Source: Plantago elongata
Lineage: Eukaryota; Streptophyta; Magnoliopsida; Lamiales; Plantaginaceae
DNA: 64,000 nucleotides
Reading direction: 5' to 3'
Assembly: GCA_036897095.1 (NCBI GenBank)
Contig: JAYMSP010000126.1
Span: 1 to 64,000 of the forward strand
Positions within the stretch are counted from its first letter, which is position 1. Each line of letters starts with the position of its first letter. The notes under the pieces are model-generated. The model was not told the DNA's origin, did no database searches, and saw nothing but the letters and a program-made list of their open reading frames with translations. Shown here piece by piece: positions 1 to 13,837 of this stretch. The position numbers and the translations under genes were made by a program.

Positions 1-1756
1 TATATATATATATATATATATATAACATTGATGATGAATGAGAAGTGGTAATAAAAATAGTATCCTCTTTGGATATTCTAACTTTAATTCACTTTACTCA
101 CTCATAAATATTTAATTCAATACAAATACAATTTAGTTTAAACTCAATCAATTAAAATTCTTAACGAACAACGTAATAATGTTTGTTAAATATTTAATGC
201 AATGTTGATATCTGGTCTCTGTGATACTTACTTTCTTTTACAAGATGTTATATAAATGTAAGTAATAAAATTGGAATGAGATTTATAGAATATTTGAAGA
301 GGTGAATTATTGTAATTGTAATATTATATAAAAAAATGTAAATTATTGGAGAATGAAGAATCAAAGTGAATCGGAAGGTGCCAAGATTTTGAGTACAAAA
401 TGCGTGCTGTGAACCGTCGCCCACTACCTAACCACACCCAAAGAAGACTTTCCCCATGCCTAATTCATTGTTGTCATTAGCATTCTTTCATATAATTTGG
501 CATATTAGTGTGTCATTGGGTCAGTTGCCCCACGTTTTCTTTACTCTTACGTTCAATATTTAGTAACACCTGGGGAAATTGCTTCCTTTCATTTATTTCT
601 AAAATGACAGAGTAGATCTTTTGTAATTTTCCCCAACTGATACACGGGATAACTTCTGCGGGTATATTAATAGTGTGCAAATCACACTTGATATGACATG
701 AAAGATGAAATCTAATAAAATGCAATTCTCACCAGTATTCACGAAATAATTTCAAAGTTTGATTCAAGTAGTTGAGGATTTGAGATTTTAAGTTTTCCAT
801 TGGTGCCATATGTAATATGGAGATGAAAACAAACTAAAAATTCGAACGAATACGTCCATTATGTTACAACTTAATGCATAGTACAAGAATGTTTGAGGAG
901 TTTATATGTATTACACAAACAACCAAAATCGTAATCTTTAGTAGAGTTTTGAAATTACAAATCACCGATTAAAAGGATAGTAATGGAATGAAGAGACAAA
1001 GGCATTGAAGGTTATAGAAAGACTTATAGGGTGATTGAGTGATGAAGATGTAATTTTATTCTTTTTCGAATGAAATCTTGTTTTTCTCTTAATGAACTGT
1101 GAGTTTGTGTGAAGTGAATAATTTGATATGTAAAAAAGTGGGGTGTGTATTTGAATATGGTCACCAGTTGATGTTGATCATAATAGAATAAACCCTTTCT
1201 TTATTGGATCTGAAGACATCACATTTGATCATTTCATGAGGTCAATTTTAGTTAACATAGCATTTTCCTACATGCCTGCATTTTAATTTCTACATTTTTT
1301 CTTCTTAACCACAACCCCATTGTTAATTTATGTTCTAAGCCACAGTTATGCCTATTTGAGGACAAACATAAGTACCATTCGGCATGACTACTTCAAGTTT
1401 TTCACTAAATAAGTGAAATCCGAGTACTAAAATGTATTCATAATTGATAGAGGGTGCAATCAATTTGTTATATGGAAATTTATTATTCTATTCATAATAT
1501 ATTGATCGGTAGCTTTAGGGTAAAAAATATATATATATATAGTGGAGTAATTAAGATGAACCTAAACCCTTTTTTTGTTTGCCGACTAAAAAGGGTGAGT
1601 GAGAAGTGTTTTACTTAGGACACAATACTATCAAGAATCAACAACGAAGCTGGAGAGGTGAGTGGTATGCGTTGTTGCCCATGACTCCATTGCCATATTA
1701 TTATCTTGACTTTTTGTTACTTTAAATTATAATTGCACCCACTGCCTTAATCTAAT

Positions 1757-1759
<3 letters not shown>

Positions 1760-1802
<43 letters not shown>
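1760..1802. repeat. (TA)n microsatellite
   Basis: An uninterrupted alternating TA tract of about 43 bases, the longest simple dinucleotide repeat in the window apart from the one at the very start (1-24). Confidence 0.95.
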
Positions 1803-1804
<2 letters not shown>

Positions 1805-4140
1805 TAATTATAACATCGGAAAACTACAATATTAGTTAGTGAAGATGCTCAATATTCTTTATATCTTCACTTCACACTTTCAAATCTTATCTGAAATTAC
1901 ACTTTTTATAATCTTAAATTTGGATGCCTCCTATAAGGCTATAACATTGGAGGAACTAGAGTACTCTTTCTAAAATTATCTCCATTCATGACACATTCAA
2001 TTCCCTTATAAATTTCTAGAAATTTTACATAGTTAGCAACACACTTTAACCTTTTCTATTGAGAATCTGCATTGCAGTTTCCATAAATCATGCACATTTT
2101 TTGTTCAGTCAAAGTACATAATAGAGGAAAACACTTGAATATTATACCCGGAGAAATTATGCACCACAAGTTATAGATCAAGTATCAATGAAAAGAAATT
2201 ATGTACTGGGTGATAAACCCGTAAATTTTAAGTGTTAAAGTAGCATGCGAAATATTAAGTGTAGGGATCTGAGTTTTGTGAAGGCGTAACTGGTGATTTC
2301 ATATCCGAATACAGCTTATTGTTTTATTGGTTTATGTGTGGTTGTAATGGATGTCGATATACTTGTAATGACACATAGTATGTTTTTAATACCAGGTTTG
2401 ATAAATGTGGTCAACAATATATTACTACATGAAATTATGTACCATCAATTACATCTATATGTAATTAATCCCTATTAAGCTCCATTGAAGTGTAGGAATG
2501 AACATCTGGCCATATCCAACATAAAAATGAATTAGTAGATAAAGGATCATCTTTTATCAACTCGGAACCGATCCAGTCCGGACCCACTGATCAGGTTGAA
2601 TGCTTATAAATAATTAAGCAATTGACATTAATTACTAATTTTAATTTGAATAACTTCCACTCTTTTACAATCCACGATTCACACAAAAATAATTACCACA
2701 AAAGATACACGACTAGTTATATTCTTTTAACTTGACCCAAGTCGATTTCTAACTATTCTCTACATAAAGTTTCAAATTTGGAGCTGATCGATTTAGAAAA
2801 GAAAGATGAGATGATGCTCTTAAGTAAGAATTGAGGTAATAATAGAATTTTAGGAAATATCGGAATATGAAAATCGAGAAAGGTCATTAAAAGATATGAT
2901 CTCAAAAGATGGTTTTAGTTTGGGTAAACGCTAAACTTGTGTTTTGGATAGTTGTACAGAGAGTGAGTTAGTTTTAGATACAAATATTATTTTTGTGTAT
3001 TTATGGGTCACGTCGGGATGACCCTGAAAAAGTCGGGTTTTGACCTAACCTGAACCGAGTTCTATGCAAATGGCTTGTCATATATACTCATAAGTCATAG
3101 CACACCATCCATCATGGTCAACAAGGATGTCGAGCATTTATAGGGGGTCAATCATATTATGTCCCGAATCGAATATATATTTAGGTGTAAATAATATTTT
3201 CTCTGTATCAACGGGTTCTTTACATTTAGTCTCATATTACATTTATAAGTGTGTAATATTACACGTGGCACGTGGAAATTTAGTAAGAATATGTAAACAA
3301 AAAGAAAATGTAAGTAAAACTGAGTGTTGTAAGTTTGTGCACACTCTCACATGTGTTATCATGTCTTAAAGTGGATGATACTATATCAACGAGATAGATG
3401 TAGCTCATGAATCGAATCCATTGCACACTACACTCGACTAAGGTTTGATCCAAATTGTAAACATCGGTAGAAGAAATAATCGAACCCAATCTACTATCCA
3501 TAATGGGTGTGCGCCATGTGACCCGACCCACCCACAATAAAGTGTATCTATGTGGCATAAGAGGTGGGTAATGTTTGGAAAGGGTGGTAGTTGTAATTTT
3601 AGAAAAATAGGGGGTTTGTGTTTAAATTGGAGCATTTTGATGGGGTGTTGTATGGATATTTCATTCAATCTAAGGCTAGTTTAAAAGGTGACTTTTTCTT
3701 TCATTTTTCAGGTTTCAACTTCAACAATCAAACCAATGGTAGAAGAGATAAAAGGTATTGCCACATCCATCTACTATAAAATAAAATACAATAATAAATA
3801 AATGATAATGCTACACTCCTCTGGACAGTTGAACAACATTTGCCGTCCAAATCGAAGCTTTTTTCTCTTTTCCTGTGGGATATGCTTTTCTTTGCATTTT
3901 ATCTTCTTCGTCTTCTTCTTCTTATTATTACTTATTTCCAATCTTACTATTGACCCTACGCTAAAAACTTCTTGAAATTCTACTTAAAGCATATACTCCA
4001 TTCATTCTCAAAGAGTTAATCCGCCTCTAAAGTCTTCAAGTGTCTCGTAAAATTATAATTTTATATATCTTTTATATGAATTAATTGAATAACGTTCTCA
4101 AACTGTTTTATACTTTCTCTTGTCTACGAGTTATATGCTA

Positions 4141-4730
4141 TGTTTAGTAAAACTAGTTGAATAGTTAGATGATAGCTGAAAAATTAGCTGGTAGACTCTG
4201 TTTACCACTACTCCATGAGCTTTGTCTTAATAAAAAGCTCGTACATTACGTAAACGTACATCTTTTCAAACGAGCTAGCAGAAGCTAACCAAGTTAGTTT
4301 GTTGGGAAAAAAAAAGGCTACATAGTTATTCAGTTACCAGCTACCTTTTTAGCTAGTTTTGCTCAACAAGGTCGTAGCTGATTAAGTAGATGGTAGCTAG
4401 TTAGGTAACTTTTTTTTTCAACAAGCTTAGGCTCTGTTTACCACTACCTTTTCAGCTCCATAAACTTTTTTTAATAAAAAATTTGTTACGTAAAAACACA
4501 GCTTTTCAAACAAGTTAGCTGGTTTGAGAAGCTAACCAAGTTAGCTTGTTGGAAAAAAAACTATTTAAGCAGCTACCATATAATTATCCAGCTACCAACT
4601 ACCTTTTCAGCTAATTTTGTTAAATAGAGTTTAACTTAGTTAGCTTGTGAAACCAGCTAGCTTGTTTAAACATTTGCACATTCACGTAACGAGTTTTTTA
4701 CTTTAAGCTGAAAAATTAGCGGTAAACAGG
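4141..4730. mobile_element. Self-nested cluster of three hAT-like MITE copies
   Basis: Two forward copies (about 4195-4370 and 4431-4630) start with a CTCTGTTTACCACTAC-type end and finish with a GCTAATTTTGTTAAATAGAG-type end. The remaining pieces, 4632-4729, 4371-4430 and 4141-4191, read on the minus strand in that order as one further copy of the same family. The two forward copies therefore appear to have inserted into a third. Flanks of copy 4431-4630 suggest an imperfect 8-base target duplication, which would fit hAT, but it is degenerate. No coding capacity is visible. Confidence 0.6.
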
Positions 4731-5707
4731 TATAGACTGACCTTTATCTGGAAGTATATCCAAGTCCCAAAGTTCTACCGTGACAAATAGAAAAGAAATT
4801 GGTGGTAAAAAGTTGTAGGAGTTATCTTTTTTATTTTCACGATTTGTATGAATGAAAGTATTCTATGTGAGTGTCACTAAATATAATTTATTCCGATGCT
4901 ATAAGCATTGGAGGTGGTCTAAGGATGTCGAGGGACCGAACATTAATTTTTATACCGAGGGACAGAGTGATTGAAATTTAAACCTTATTTAAGTTACACC
5001 ATCATTTTCTTATATACCTAAGCTATTTACAAGGGGAAGGGGAGAGATTGCGGTTTCAGTTGGCAGTAAATAGCATAGAGATGTAAACAAAACGATGGAT
5101 CTCAATCTCATCTCACCATACATTAACATCACATTTATGATTAATTAATAGCTAGGTATGTAGCTAAGCTAAATTAATCAAACTGTAAAAATAAAGATTA
5201 GTGTCGTATGACACATATTGTGGGACCCGCGCTTGGTACAAGATCAATGGTTGGAAAAATGACTGTAACACCCAATGCTAACACTGCACGTCACGCCACA
5301 TTCCCACTGTTTTTTCTTTAAAACGCATCGTAAAACTAACCATGTGTTAGAAACAAAAAATGAAAAATACACCAAATACATACTTCAAACTTGTCTTTTC
5401 TCCCTATAATGGAATTTTTATTATATTTCTAACAACCGAAAAATATAGATGGATCGACACCAATATTAATATAAATGACACTACTTTTTTCTTTTCATAT
5501 TCCATTCATAATAATTTTAAAATAAAACATACTTATGTGGATAAGAATGAGTGATTTAGAAGCATTTTAGTGTATACAATGTACATATTTTAGAATAAAT
5601 ATAGTAAATGTTCAGTTAGTGAGTGTAATATTTCACTCGTACAATAATCTACACCTTTTCGTACTTATTTAAATGGTTCGGGTCATTTGATACTGATTGG
5701 TTATTTA

Positions 5708-5919
5708 GACTCTGTTAATTAGTAGATTTTCAGGTACTTTTTCAATCCCATGAGATTTTTAATCATTAATTAAAAAAAATTATTATTTAAACGGACAATT
5801 TCGTATTTAGCTAACTGGTTTGAGAAATTAAATATATTAGTTTGTTGAAATAAAAAGACTTACTAATCAGTTACCAGTTAATTAATCAATCACCAGTTAA
5901 CTTTTATTAAACAGAGTTC
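5708..5919. mobile_element. Degenerate MITE, same family as 4141-4730
   Basis: It begins with GACTCTGTTAATTAGTAG and ends with TTATTAAACAGAGTTC. In between it keeps the family landmarks: a GCTAACTGGTTTGAGAA-like stretch, then TTAGTTTGTTG with an A-run, then repeated CAGTTACCAGTTA words. It is non-coding and decayed. Confidence 0.5.
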
Positions 5920-7429
5920 AATATGTAATTTAATGTTCGTAATGTATGTATTCTTGCATATTATTGTTTATATAGTACAATTTATGATTTGGGTGACAAT
6001 ATAATTATACATATAGTAATTGAGATTTTTTTTAAAGAAAAGGTCCAAGCTAATTATTTGTTGTAAACGGACACGAGACATGGTTAGTAAAAATATTAAA
6101 TTGGCTATATGTCAACATAACAAGTAAGGCACTACATTCACTCATTATCATCTATGCTGCAGCAGATGCACAATAATAATATACTAATATGTATAGATAT
6201 TAAAGAAAATGAAAAAGAATTGAAGTCCAAATAGACTTTCTCTTTGTTTCTTTCTTCTTTTCATTTGTTGTGGTATGTCATATGTGGCCATGTTCCTTGA
6301 TTATTCCTTTTCTTGTTTTGTTTTCCAAATCATCTCTAATAATACTAGTAATATTAATAATGATATATATATATATATATATTTAGAGATAAAAAGATTT
6401 ACATCACACATTTGAATATAAGTTGGATTTCTTAGGGTGAAAGGTTTGAAAATACAAGGACGATTCTCAATTTCTCACAACTGGAAAAGTCTTTGGTCAA
6501 CAACTCAAGGGACTTGTAGGGATTGTTTGGAGTTTGTTCAAATCAACCATTTTTTCTTTTCTAGATTACTATCTTTTTATATCGTCAAACTATCATAATT
6601 CGCTCGATTTATTACACAATAACTCACATGATTTATATTGTATTTACTCAATAATGACAAAGAGCTACTTTACTCCTTTTACCTTCTTAAATTTTACGTT
6701 TCCTCTTTACATTGTTTGTATCTACTTTAAAAGAAATTTAAATTAATTACACATTACATACATATTATTTTCCTTCATATTACATAAATATTAAAAAGAC
6801 CTCAAACTGGATAAACATGGATCGATACACACACCAAATTTGTCAAATTAATTTTAAAATATTTTAATTATAATCACCACACATTTATTATGTCACCAAC
6901 AACTTTTTAACAATAATACGATCTCACAACCTTTTTTAACACTGAAGCTTAATATTATTAACATACATATATACTATTAAATATCAAGATATATCAATTA
7001 CAAACACTCAAAAATATCAAAAAGATAAAATGAATCTATATACACGTAACACGCCTTATTACGTATTCAATTTTCGACCCTTTAATAAATTAAAAATCAA
7101 CTGAAAAGAAAAGTAAATTGAAATGAATCTATAAAAATAACACGCCTTAGTATGTATACTTCAATTTTCGACTCGTTGATGGGTAAAAAACCAACCATAA
7201 AGTAAATTGAAAAATTCTCACAAATTCTTTAATAGTGAAATTTGTAAAGATTATCTCTTAGGAATAAAGGAAATAATAGTGAGAAAGAAAAAGAAGAAAT
7301 GTGGTACTAGTACTAAAAGATATAGAGCTAATTTACTTTTTACTATAATTTTACAAAAAAATGGATTGAAGTGTATAGAAGAAGAAAAAGAATACAAAAA
7401 CAAGAAGTCATAATATACATACAGAAACA

Positions 7430-7885
7430 ACCCTCCTTCTCTTTCCCATTTTCACCTTCCTTTTCTCAACCATTTATTGAGAATTTCAGATTCCTTTCAC
7501 TACTTTTTCCTTCTCTTCTCTCAACATTGGATTGTGCAGTTCCATTGATTCATAGCTCATATGTCTAAACCTGTTTTCTTCTTCTTCTAATTCACTCTCT
7601 ATCTTTTACTGGTCTTCTTCTCAAGACTGTAAACACACCCATATACTGAATTACTTTCCTTCGGTCTTTTCAGTTTTTTTCCATTTCTGAATTTTTCTGG
7701 GTTTATTGTAGAAAACAAGGCCGAGCCCAGAAGGATATATGCTTTCACGAGTTCTAAAACAATAATAAAAAATTTATTCAGTTTTTTTTTAATATATAAA
7801 GAAGAGTTTCTGTGTTTTTTGTTTTTGTTTTTGGGTATAATAATTCTCGGAAAATTATATTGTTTGAAATTGAGGAAGAAACGAT
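7430..7885 (+). promoter_or_regulatory. Pyrimidine-rich leader upstream of the GATA gene
   Basis: CT-rich DNA (CCTTCTCTTTCCC-like words and a TTCTTCTTCTAATTC stretch) runs up to the start codon at 7886, as is common in plant 5' untranslated leaders. A TTTATTGTAG at about 7702-7711 could be the acceptor of a leader intron. I cannot fix a transcription start. Confidence 0.35.
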
Positions 7886-10800
7886 ATGGGAAAGCATGGA
7901 CCTTGCTGTCACTGTGGTGTTACAAGTGAGTTTTTGTTTGTGTTTAACTGTGATTTTTGTTGGAAAATTAAATTAAAAAAACTGAGTTCTCATTTTAGTA
8001 TTTGACTTAGGGATTTCACATTTGGTAATTGGCAGTTGAATCATATGAATGGGTCCTTGTTCATCATTCTTGAGATAAGGAACATTACTTTGTGGTATGC
8101 ATAATTTGTTCTTGCATTTTCCAATGGTCTTTTCTTCTACACTGATTGATTTATTGGGTTTTGTTTGAGATACTGGGTTGCCCGGGTTTGTTGTTCTGAT
8201 GTCGAACTGTTTTCTAAACCAATTAGTCTGTATGTCAGTCCCCAAGCCTACTCAATACACTCATTGGCTCTTTAAGAACATTTTCAGATGATTTTAGCTG
8301 GTTTTCTTTATCTATCAATGTTTTTGTACAAGATTAACAATGCCACACTGCCCCGTCGATTAGTTTTAGCTATCCTTTGTCCCGGTGTTTTCTTTCCATT
8401 CCCCTACTAGCTCTATGCCTCATCAGTCTATTATGTTATAATGTGGTTCATCCATTGAAACTTTGGCCCAACACTTGATGCCTCAACTAGCTTTGTTGAG
8501 TTTCCACACATAATACACTCTCTAAATATGCTTCTCGGGCCTCTTGTTTTTTATACTACAGATTCTAATTATATTTATATACAATGACCAATTTGACACG
8601 AAGCTCATGTTTTGTTGCAATGAACAATTGTTGTGTTTATCCTCAAGCAACTGCTATTATTGCAACAAAGTTGGAAACCTCCACTACTCTTCTGAATTAT
8701 ACAATGTCAGAGATTTGTGTGCAAGAAATTGCATATGTCTAGTGTTGGATGAGGATGTTGATTTCAAACGTTGTTTTGGAGATATAATTCTCTAGTTTGG
8801 TCTCTTGTGCGTGCTAGCCCCTTGCTTCTAGTTCAGATACTTCAGTCATTTTCCTCCTAATCCTGTCATGTCGATTGTACCAAATAAATGAGTAGCTAAC
8901 ATATCAATTGCTGGCACTTGTTGTTCCCTAGCCTTGGCATGTTGATCATTCGTATGACCTAATGATGGGCTTGCTCAAGCTTGCAGCATTTCTTCTGGCA
9001 GTTCTGTCTTCCACTCAAATGATGAAACCTTCCGTGTTGTTTATAAGGATACAATACAACAATAGTACTTTTTGTTGCATAATATGTCTATGGGCTGTCA
9101 TGATATAGTTGTTATATGTGTTCGTGATAAGTGGCATACTGAGATGTTAACCTACTGTTTGGCTGTCATGCATTAGTATGAACTACCTCATTATGTTGAT
9201 TACTTTGCTTGCATTGATTTAATTTTGATGCGAATGCAAACTTATTTTACAGGCACCCCACTGTGGCGTAATGGGCCTCCCGAGAAGCCAGTACTCTGCA
9301 ATGCATGTGGCTCAAGGTGGAGAACAAAGGGAACACTGGCGAACTATACGCCTCTACATGCTAGAGCAGAACCCGATGACCTTGTGGATTATAGAGCTCC
9401 TAAGGGGAAGACCATATCTATTAAGAACAGGGAAGCAAATTTTCTCAAACGGAAGTTTGATAATCACGTAACTGATTATGGAATGGTTGCTCCTCAATAC
9501 AATGATGGACACCGTAAAACATTCCATGAAGATGTAAGCAATAGATCAAGTTCTGGCTCTGCCATATCAAATTCTGAGAGCTGTGCACAATATGGCACTG
9601 CTGAAGCAAGTGATTTAACTGGTATGTGGCATCTGTATGCATATTATACCTAAAGAAACACTGCAATTTATCAGTTAGCAAAATCCATTGAGCAGCTTAA
9701 AGAAACTGACAGTTTCTTGCATTAATAGATCAAAATGATTTATCAGAGAAGTGAACTTTTGTATTATTTGTCCGTTCAATAATCTGGATATTACACCACC
9801 TGTATGTCACAGGTCCAGCCCAAGTATTTGACACCTCGGTGCCATCAAGGAAGAGAACCTGTGTCACTCGTCCAAAGTCAGCTCAGGTTAACAAGCTTAC
9901 TGAAGATCTTTATACAATATGGCATGAACAATCATCTTGCTTGTCAGCAGAGGATGACTTGCTTCCTGTCACTGAAGAACCCATGGGATCTGTTGAGTTT
10001 GGACATGGAAGTGTGCTGATTCGGCAGCCGAGCTTGATGGCTCGAGAAGAAGAATCAGAAGCCAGCTCCTTTCCAGTTGATCACAAGCAACACACTGTAA
10101 GTTCACAGCGGATGATATTTCCTGGTATAAAAGAAGAGACAGGTGTCAATTCGTCAATCAGAGGGATGAAGAAGCCTGCCACTCAGGGGGTAGTCACGGA
10201 CCGAACCAGAAGGTACTTTTACCATTTTAAAGCTTGCACTGGTTTCAAACTTAAGAAGTTCTGAAGGGTATATCCATGATCTATTAGAATGCCTGCTTGA
10301 TATCGTCTGTTGTTAGAACAAAAAGAAAGTCAAGTTTGTAACTTTTATAGCTCCTTATCTGGAGATGCTGTTGTTAATACCTACTCAATTTTGCCTGTCT
10401 GTTGATTAAATCTTATTTTCTTCTTGTAATTCAGAGAGGAAGATCAACTTGAGAAGTTCCAGACTCTTGCACATCATAATTCACCACTGTGTCTCATAGA
10501 CCTCCAAGTAAGTTTCTACACCGGCCTTTCTCTTGGTTTGATTTCATGTACAATATTAGCCAACATGAAGCTCACACCCTTTCATTGGTCTTACATCTTT
10601 TAACTCCTCTGAGATGTTTCTCTTAATATCTCACCTGTACGGCGAATAATAATTATATCACCTATCATGTTCTTTGTCTTTGGTTCACCGTTTTGTTTTT
10701 CCATTAGCTGTTCAAATGCTGATGGTTTTTATACCCAATCTATAATGTTATACCCCTTTATCTAGAGGCTTTTGTACGTTGCTATAATCCATATTCATAT

Positions 10801-12515
10801 TCATGCAGGACATTGTCAATTTTGACCAGTTCACAAATTTATTGACAAATGATGAACAGCAGAGTTTGCTGAAGTTGCTATCCCCTGTTGATACTGCAGA
10901 ACCTTCATTTGAGGCTTCCAAAGCTAACCAGGGGGTCTTATGCTTCTCCAGGCTTAAAAGCATGTTTGATAGCCCTCAATTGAAGGAGAATATGTTGTCT
11001 TTCCAGAGAGTAATTGCTGATGGAGTCTTTGACGGCTCATTGTCTGGGATCACCAAAGATGATTGTAAAATGCTTAAGAAACTTCTCTTGGGCACTCCGA
11101 TAAAATCAAAGTGGATCGAGCAATACAAAATCTTTGAGGTATGAGGTTTTAATTCCTTCTACTGTATCTTGAAGCAGCCTGTCTGTTTTATCTACAAAAT
11201 ATAATATACATGTAGTTGACCATTGTGTATTTCATTTAGGAATTGAAAGGTAAAACTGGCATTCACGAGCCAGACGTTGTGGGAGTATTCAATAGCATTC
11301 CAACCAATTATTCTGCAACTAAAAAAAGATCACAAGATGGACAGCCCCAAAAACTAGCAGGTAACATAAACTGAAGAAGAACTGTGTAACCATATACCCA
11401 TATTCGTATCGCTACCGGGTGATTGTAAAATTAAAAAGATAAATGTGGTGTTCTTTGAGAAAACTCTAAAGCTAGAATTTGCTGATATACATCTAAGAGT
11501 GAGTGGAATCTAATGCATGTTGCTCCAGCAGTTTGTCCTTAACAACTTGAGCCTCAACCCATATCATCTAGATGCATCTTTATATCCTTTCTGACTGTAA
11601 AGTTGTTTGGTACAAAAGCTCAACCTCATATTTGATTGATCTATCTAAGACTGTAAGTCTGTAACTACCGGATTTTAATACATGTAAACTCTGTCTGAAG
11701 AAGTAATAACAATTATCTGAATTAGAGGAGTACAAATGACTTTCAAGTGTATGTTTGCAACTCATTATAGAAACTTGATTTTGCTTATTATAAAGGACGT
11801 GAGCAGGAGTCTTTGTGTTTGAAAACTGATATTATGTAGAAGCTGATAATAGTTTGGGATTCCATTGATTATCTTGAAATTTTGTACAATCTGCATTTGC
11901 GCACTCATTCCTTTAAGCTGTTTCTCCTACCCTTTAGCACTTCTATCAAATAGCCAAAATTTACTTTTTATCACCTTCTACTTAAATTCAGCATTTGTCA
12001 ATAATCGTAAGGGCAAAAAAGCCTTGTGCAACAGTAAGTTCTCCGCTGAGGAGTCTCATACCCGGGAAGCGCTCAGGGCTGGACTTTGGCTGCGAACACC
12101 TTTTGAATCTATTAATTTCCTGTGTAAACATCGATCGGTATCAACTTTAGAATAAGCTCTGCTGTCCACATGTAAAAAAAAATTCTAACTCATGCTTTTC
12201 ATTCCAGGGGCGAAGGTTGGAATGAAGAACCCCAAAAGGATCCTCGTGAAGTCGAATTACGAGCACAAGGAACTAATAGATGATGATGAAAATTTCTTGA
12301 GCGCCAAAAGGGCCCTCTCATCTCACACCAACAATGGCTCCCTGGTGCTCGATTCTTCTCATTTCATGGAAGATAGTTCCGAGCAGGATTTACTTATCGA
12401 ATTGCCATGCCATAGCTCCTTCCCTCAAGCTGAGCTCTTACTCCCGATTACAAGCTTCGGCGCACAAGCAAGCACTAGCAGTAGTTCAGTCTACCCCAAT
12501 GCCATGCGCCGTTGA
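7886..12515 (+). CDS. GATA26: GATA transcription factor 26/27-type with DEUBAD/ASXH domain
   Basis: Nuclear DNA-binding regulator of 546 residues. Exons: 7886-7925, 9253-9621, 9813-10212, 10435-10507, 10809-11138, 11240-11360, 12208-12515. All introns are GT/AG and the frame stays open throughout. The GATA zinc finger lies at the very N-terminus as C7-X2-C10-X18-C29-X2-C32, with the [19 protein letters not shown] core split by the first intron (1.3 kb). Residues about 295-404, encoded mainly by exon 5, match the DEUBAD (Asx homology) module that marks the small GATA26/27 subgroup and probably mediates protein contacts. The C-terminus is acidic, then Ser-rich. A finger at the extreme N-terminus and a length near 500 residues are typical of this subgroup. 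GATA27 is the alternative assignment; neighbouring genes favour GATA26. DNA targets are not inferable from sequence alone. Confidence 0.93.
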
Positions 12516-13255
12516 TGGTTCCTGTCAAACAAACCCCCTTAATCTTCTCTCTCTCTCTCTCTCTTTCTCCTGCTCCTTTTCAACAGGACCATCTTGGCAC
12601 CCTTTTATTTTGCAGGGACATGTTTCTGGTGTTGTGGTGTTCTTCTTAACTTGTGTTTTTATCAACTTGTTTTAGATTTTGGCAGAAATAGGAGTTTAAA
12701 GGTATTATGATGGCTTGCCTTTGTTACCCTTGAGGTATCTTGGGAATGGTAAGGGCTGAACTTATTTGGCCATTTTTGCCTTTTTTTGTTTTTTGTATAG
12801 ACTACAGATCGGATAAAAGCTTGTATTATAGATTAAACTGATAACAGCTTTTTCATAAAGTTATAGTAATGTAGAATATTTGGAGATTCTACTTTGAATT
12901 CCATATTTAGTGGCTAATAGAGGTTGGGGTTAGTTTTGATAATGCGGTTTACTGTAGGTTTTTCTTTCAGTTACTACTGCACAAGCTAATATCACGGTTA
13001 GTTAATATTTTACGGACTTAGTGTGTTTAGTACTCCTCTTCGGTCCCAAAAAAACTTCATACATTTATCAATTTTAATCAATTTTAACCGTTTCACCAAA
13101 CTTCATATAATACTAAAAAAAAGAAGTTACTTTACAACTAACAAATAATAAACACTTTCAACTATTTACTTACTCCGTGTCGATATTTTCATGCATATAA
13201 TCGTGTGGGTTTAGGTCAAAATTTCAATAAAGAATAAATATGAAAATATAGTGTT
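12516..13255. other. 3' flank of the GATA gene and MITE-like remnant
   Basis: About 330 bases of T-rich sequence, probably the 3' untranslated region, follow the stop; a CT microsatellite sits at 12547-12566. From about 13035 there is a CTCTTCGGTCCCAAAAAAAC stretch and AT-rich DNA resembling one end of a decayed Stowaway-type MITE. The other end is not clear. No gene is seen. Confidence 0.4.
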
Positions 13256-13260
13256 ACTTT

Positions 13261-13837
13261 TGTTGAAATTTCAAGAATAAAAGAATTAATCAAGGGACCA
13301 AAAGTTGTAAGTTATTAGGAGTTGTTTGCAAAGAATTTAAAAGTACAGGGACTGAAACTCAAGGTGCAAAGGAATTGAAAACTGGGAATAAAAAGGAAGA
13401 ATTGTTAAGGGACTCAAGCAGAAAACGTAATATCACTTTAACCGGAACCAACTAACCAGAAAACAAGTTGCTAGACGAATTAGCAACTCTCAGCTTGGAT
13501 AAAAGGTCGTCTTCAATCTGCAGAAAGAAGACAAAATTCTGCAACCAAGTACACTACTTGGAGGACCAATCTCAGCCGTTTAATTCAAGATCAACGGATG
13601 GATTTCTAGCTTGATCAAGAGCTGGATAGGCGTGCTATAGTTCTGCAGTTTTATTCATCTAGTAACATTCAATTTTTCGACCTTTTATGTAACATAATTA
13701 GGGGTACTTGAAGCACTTGTAGTAGTATAAATAGAACCTCTTGTTAACATGGTTCTTCAAGCTGTTGACAACACAACTTGTAACTACTCTGGTTTCAATA
13801 CAAAATCCTTCTCTTATGTGTTTCTTGTATTTTTTCA
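13261..13837 (+). repeat. Left LTR of the Copia fossil
   Basis: It runs from TGTTGAAATT to TTTTTCA (TG...CA ends) and is followed at once by the primer-binding site. Its last 80-odd bases recur at the right end of the element. Confidence 0.85.

Larger units (their letters stand above)
1..7430. other. AT-rich gene-free region
   Basis: No gene can be supported in this stretch. The open frames are short, AT-rich, lack splice context and resemble no family I know. It begins in a TA microsatellite and holds further TA tracts near 1522-1540, 1760-1802 and 6363-6380. Remnants of one MITE family lie at 4141-4730 and 5708-5919 and are listed separately. The part at 2.5-3.6 kb looks like decayed repeat DNA, but I cannot assign it to a family. 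Confidence 0.6.

Noticed and set aside
11865-12155. Open frame in the last intron of the GATA gene
   Set aside because: It lies wholly between a good donor (11361) and acceptor (12207) and has no recognisable domain.
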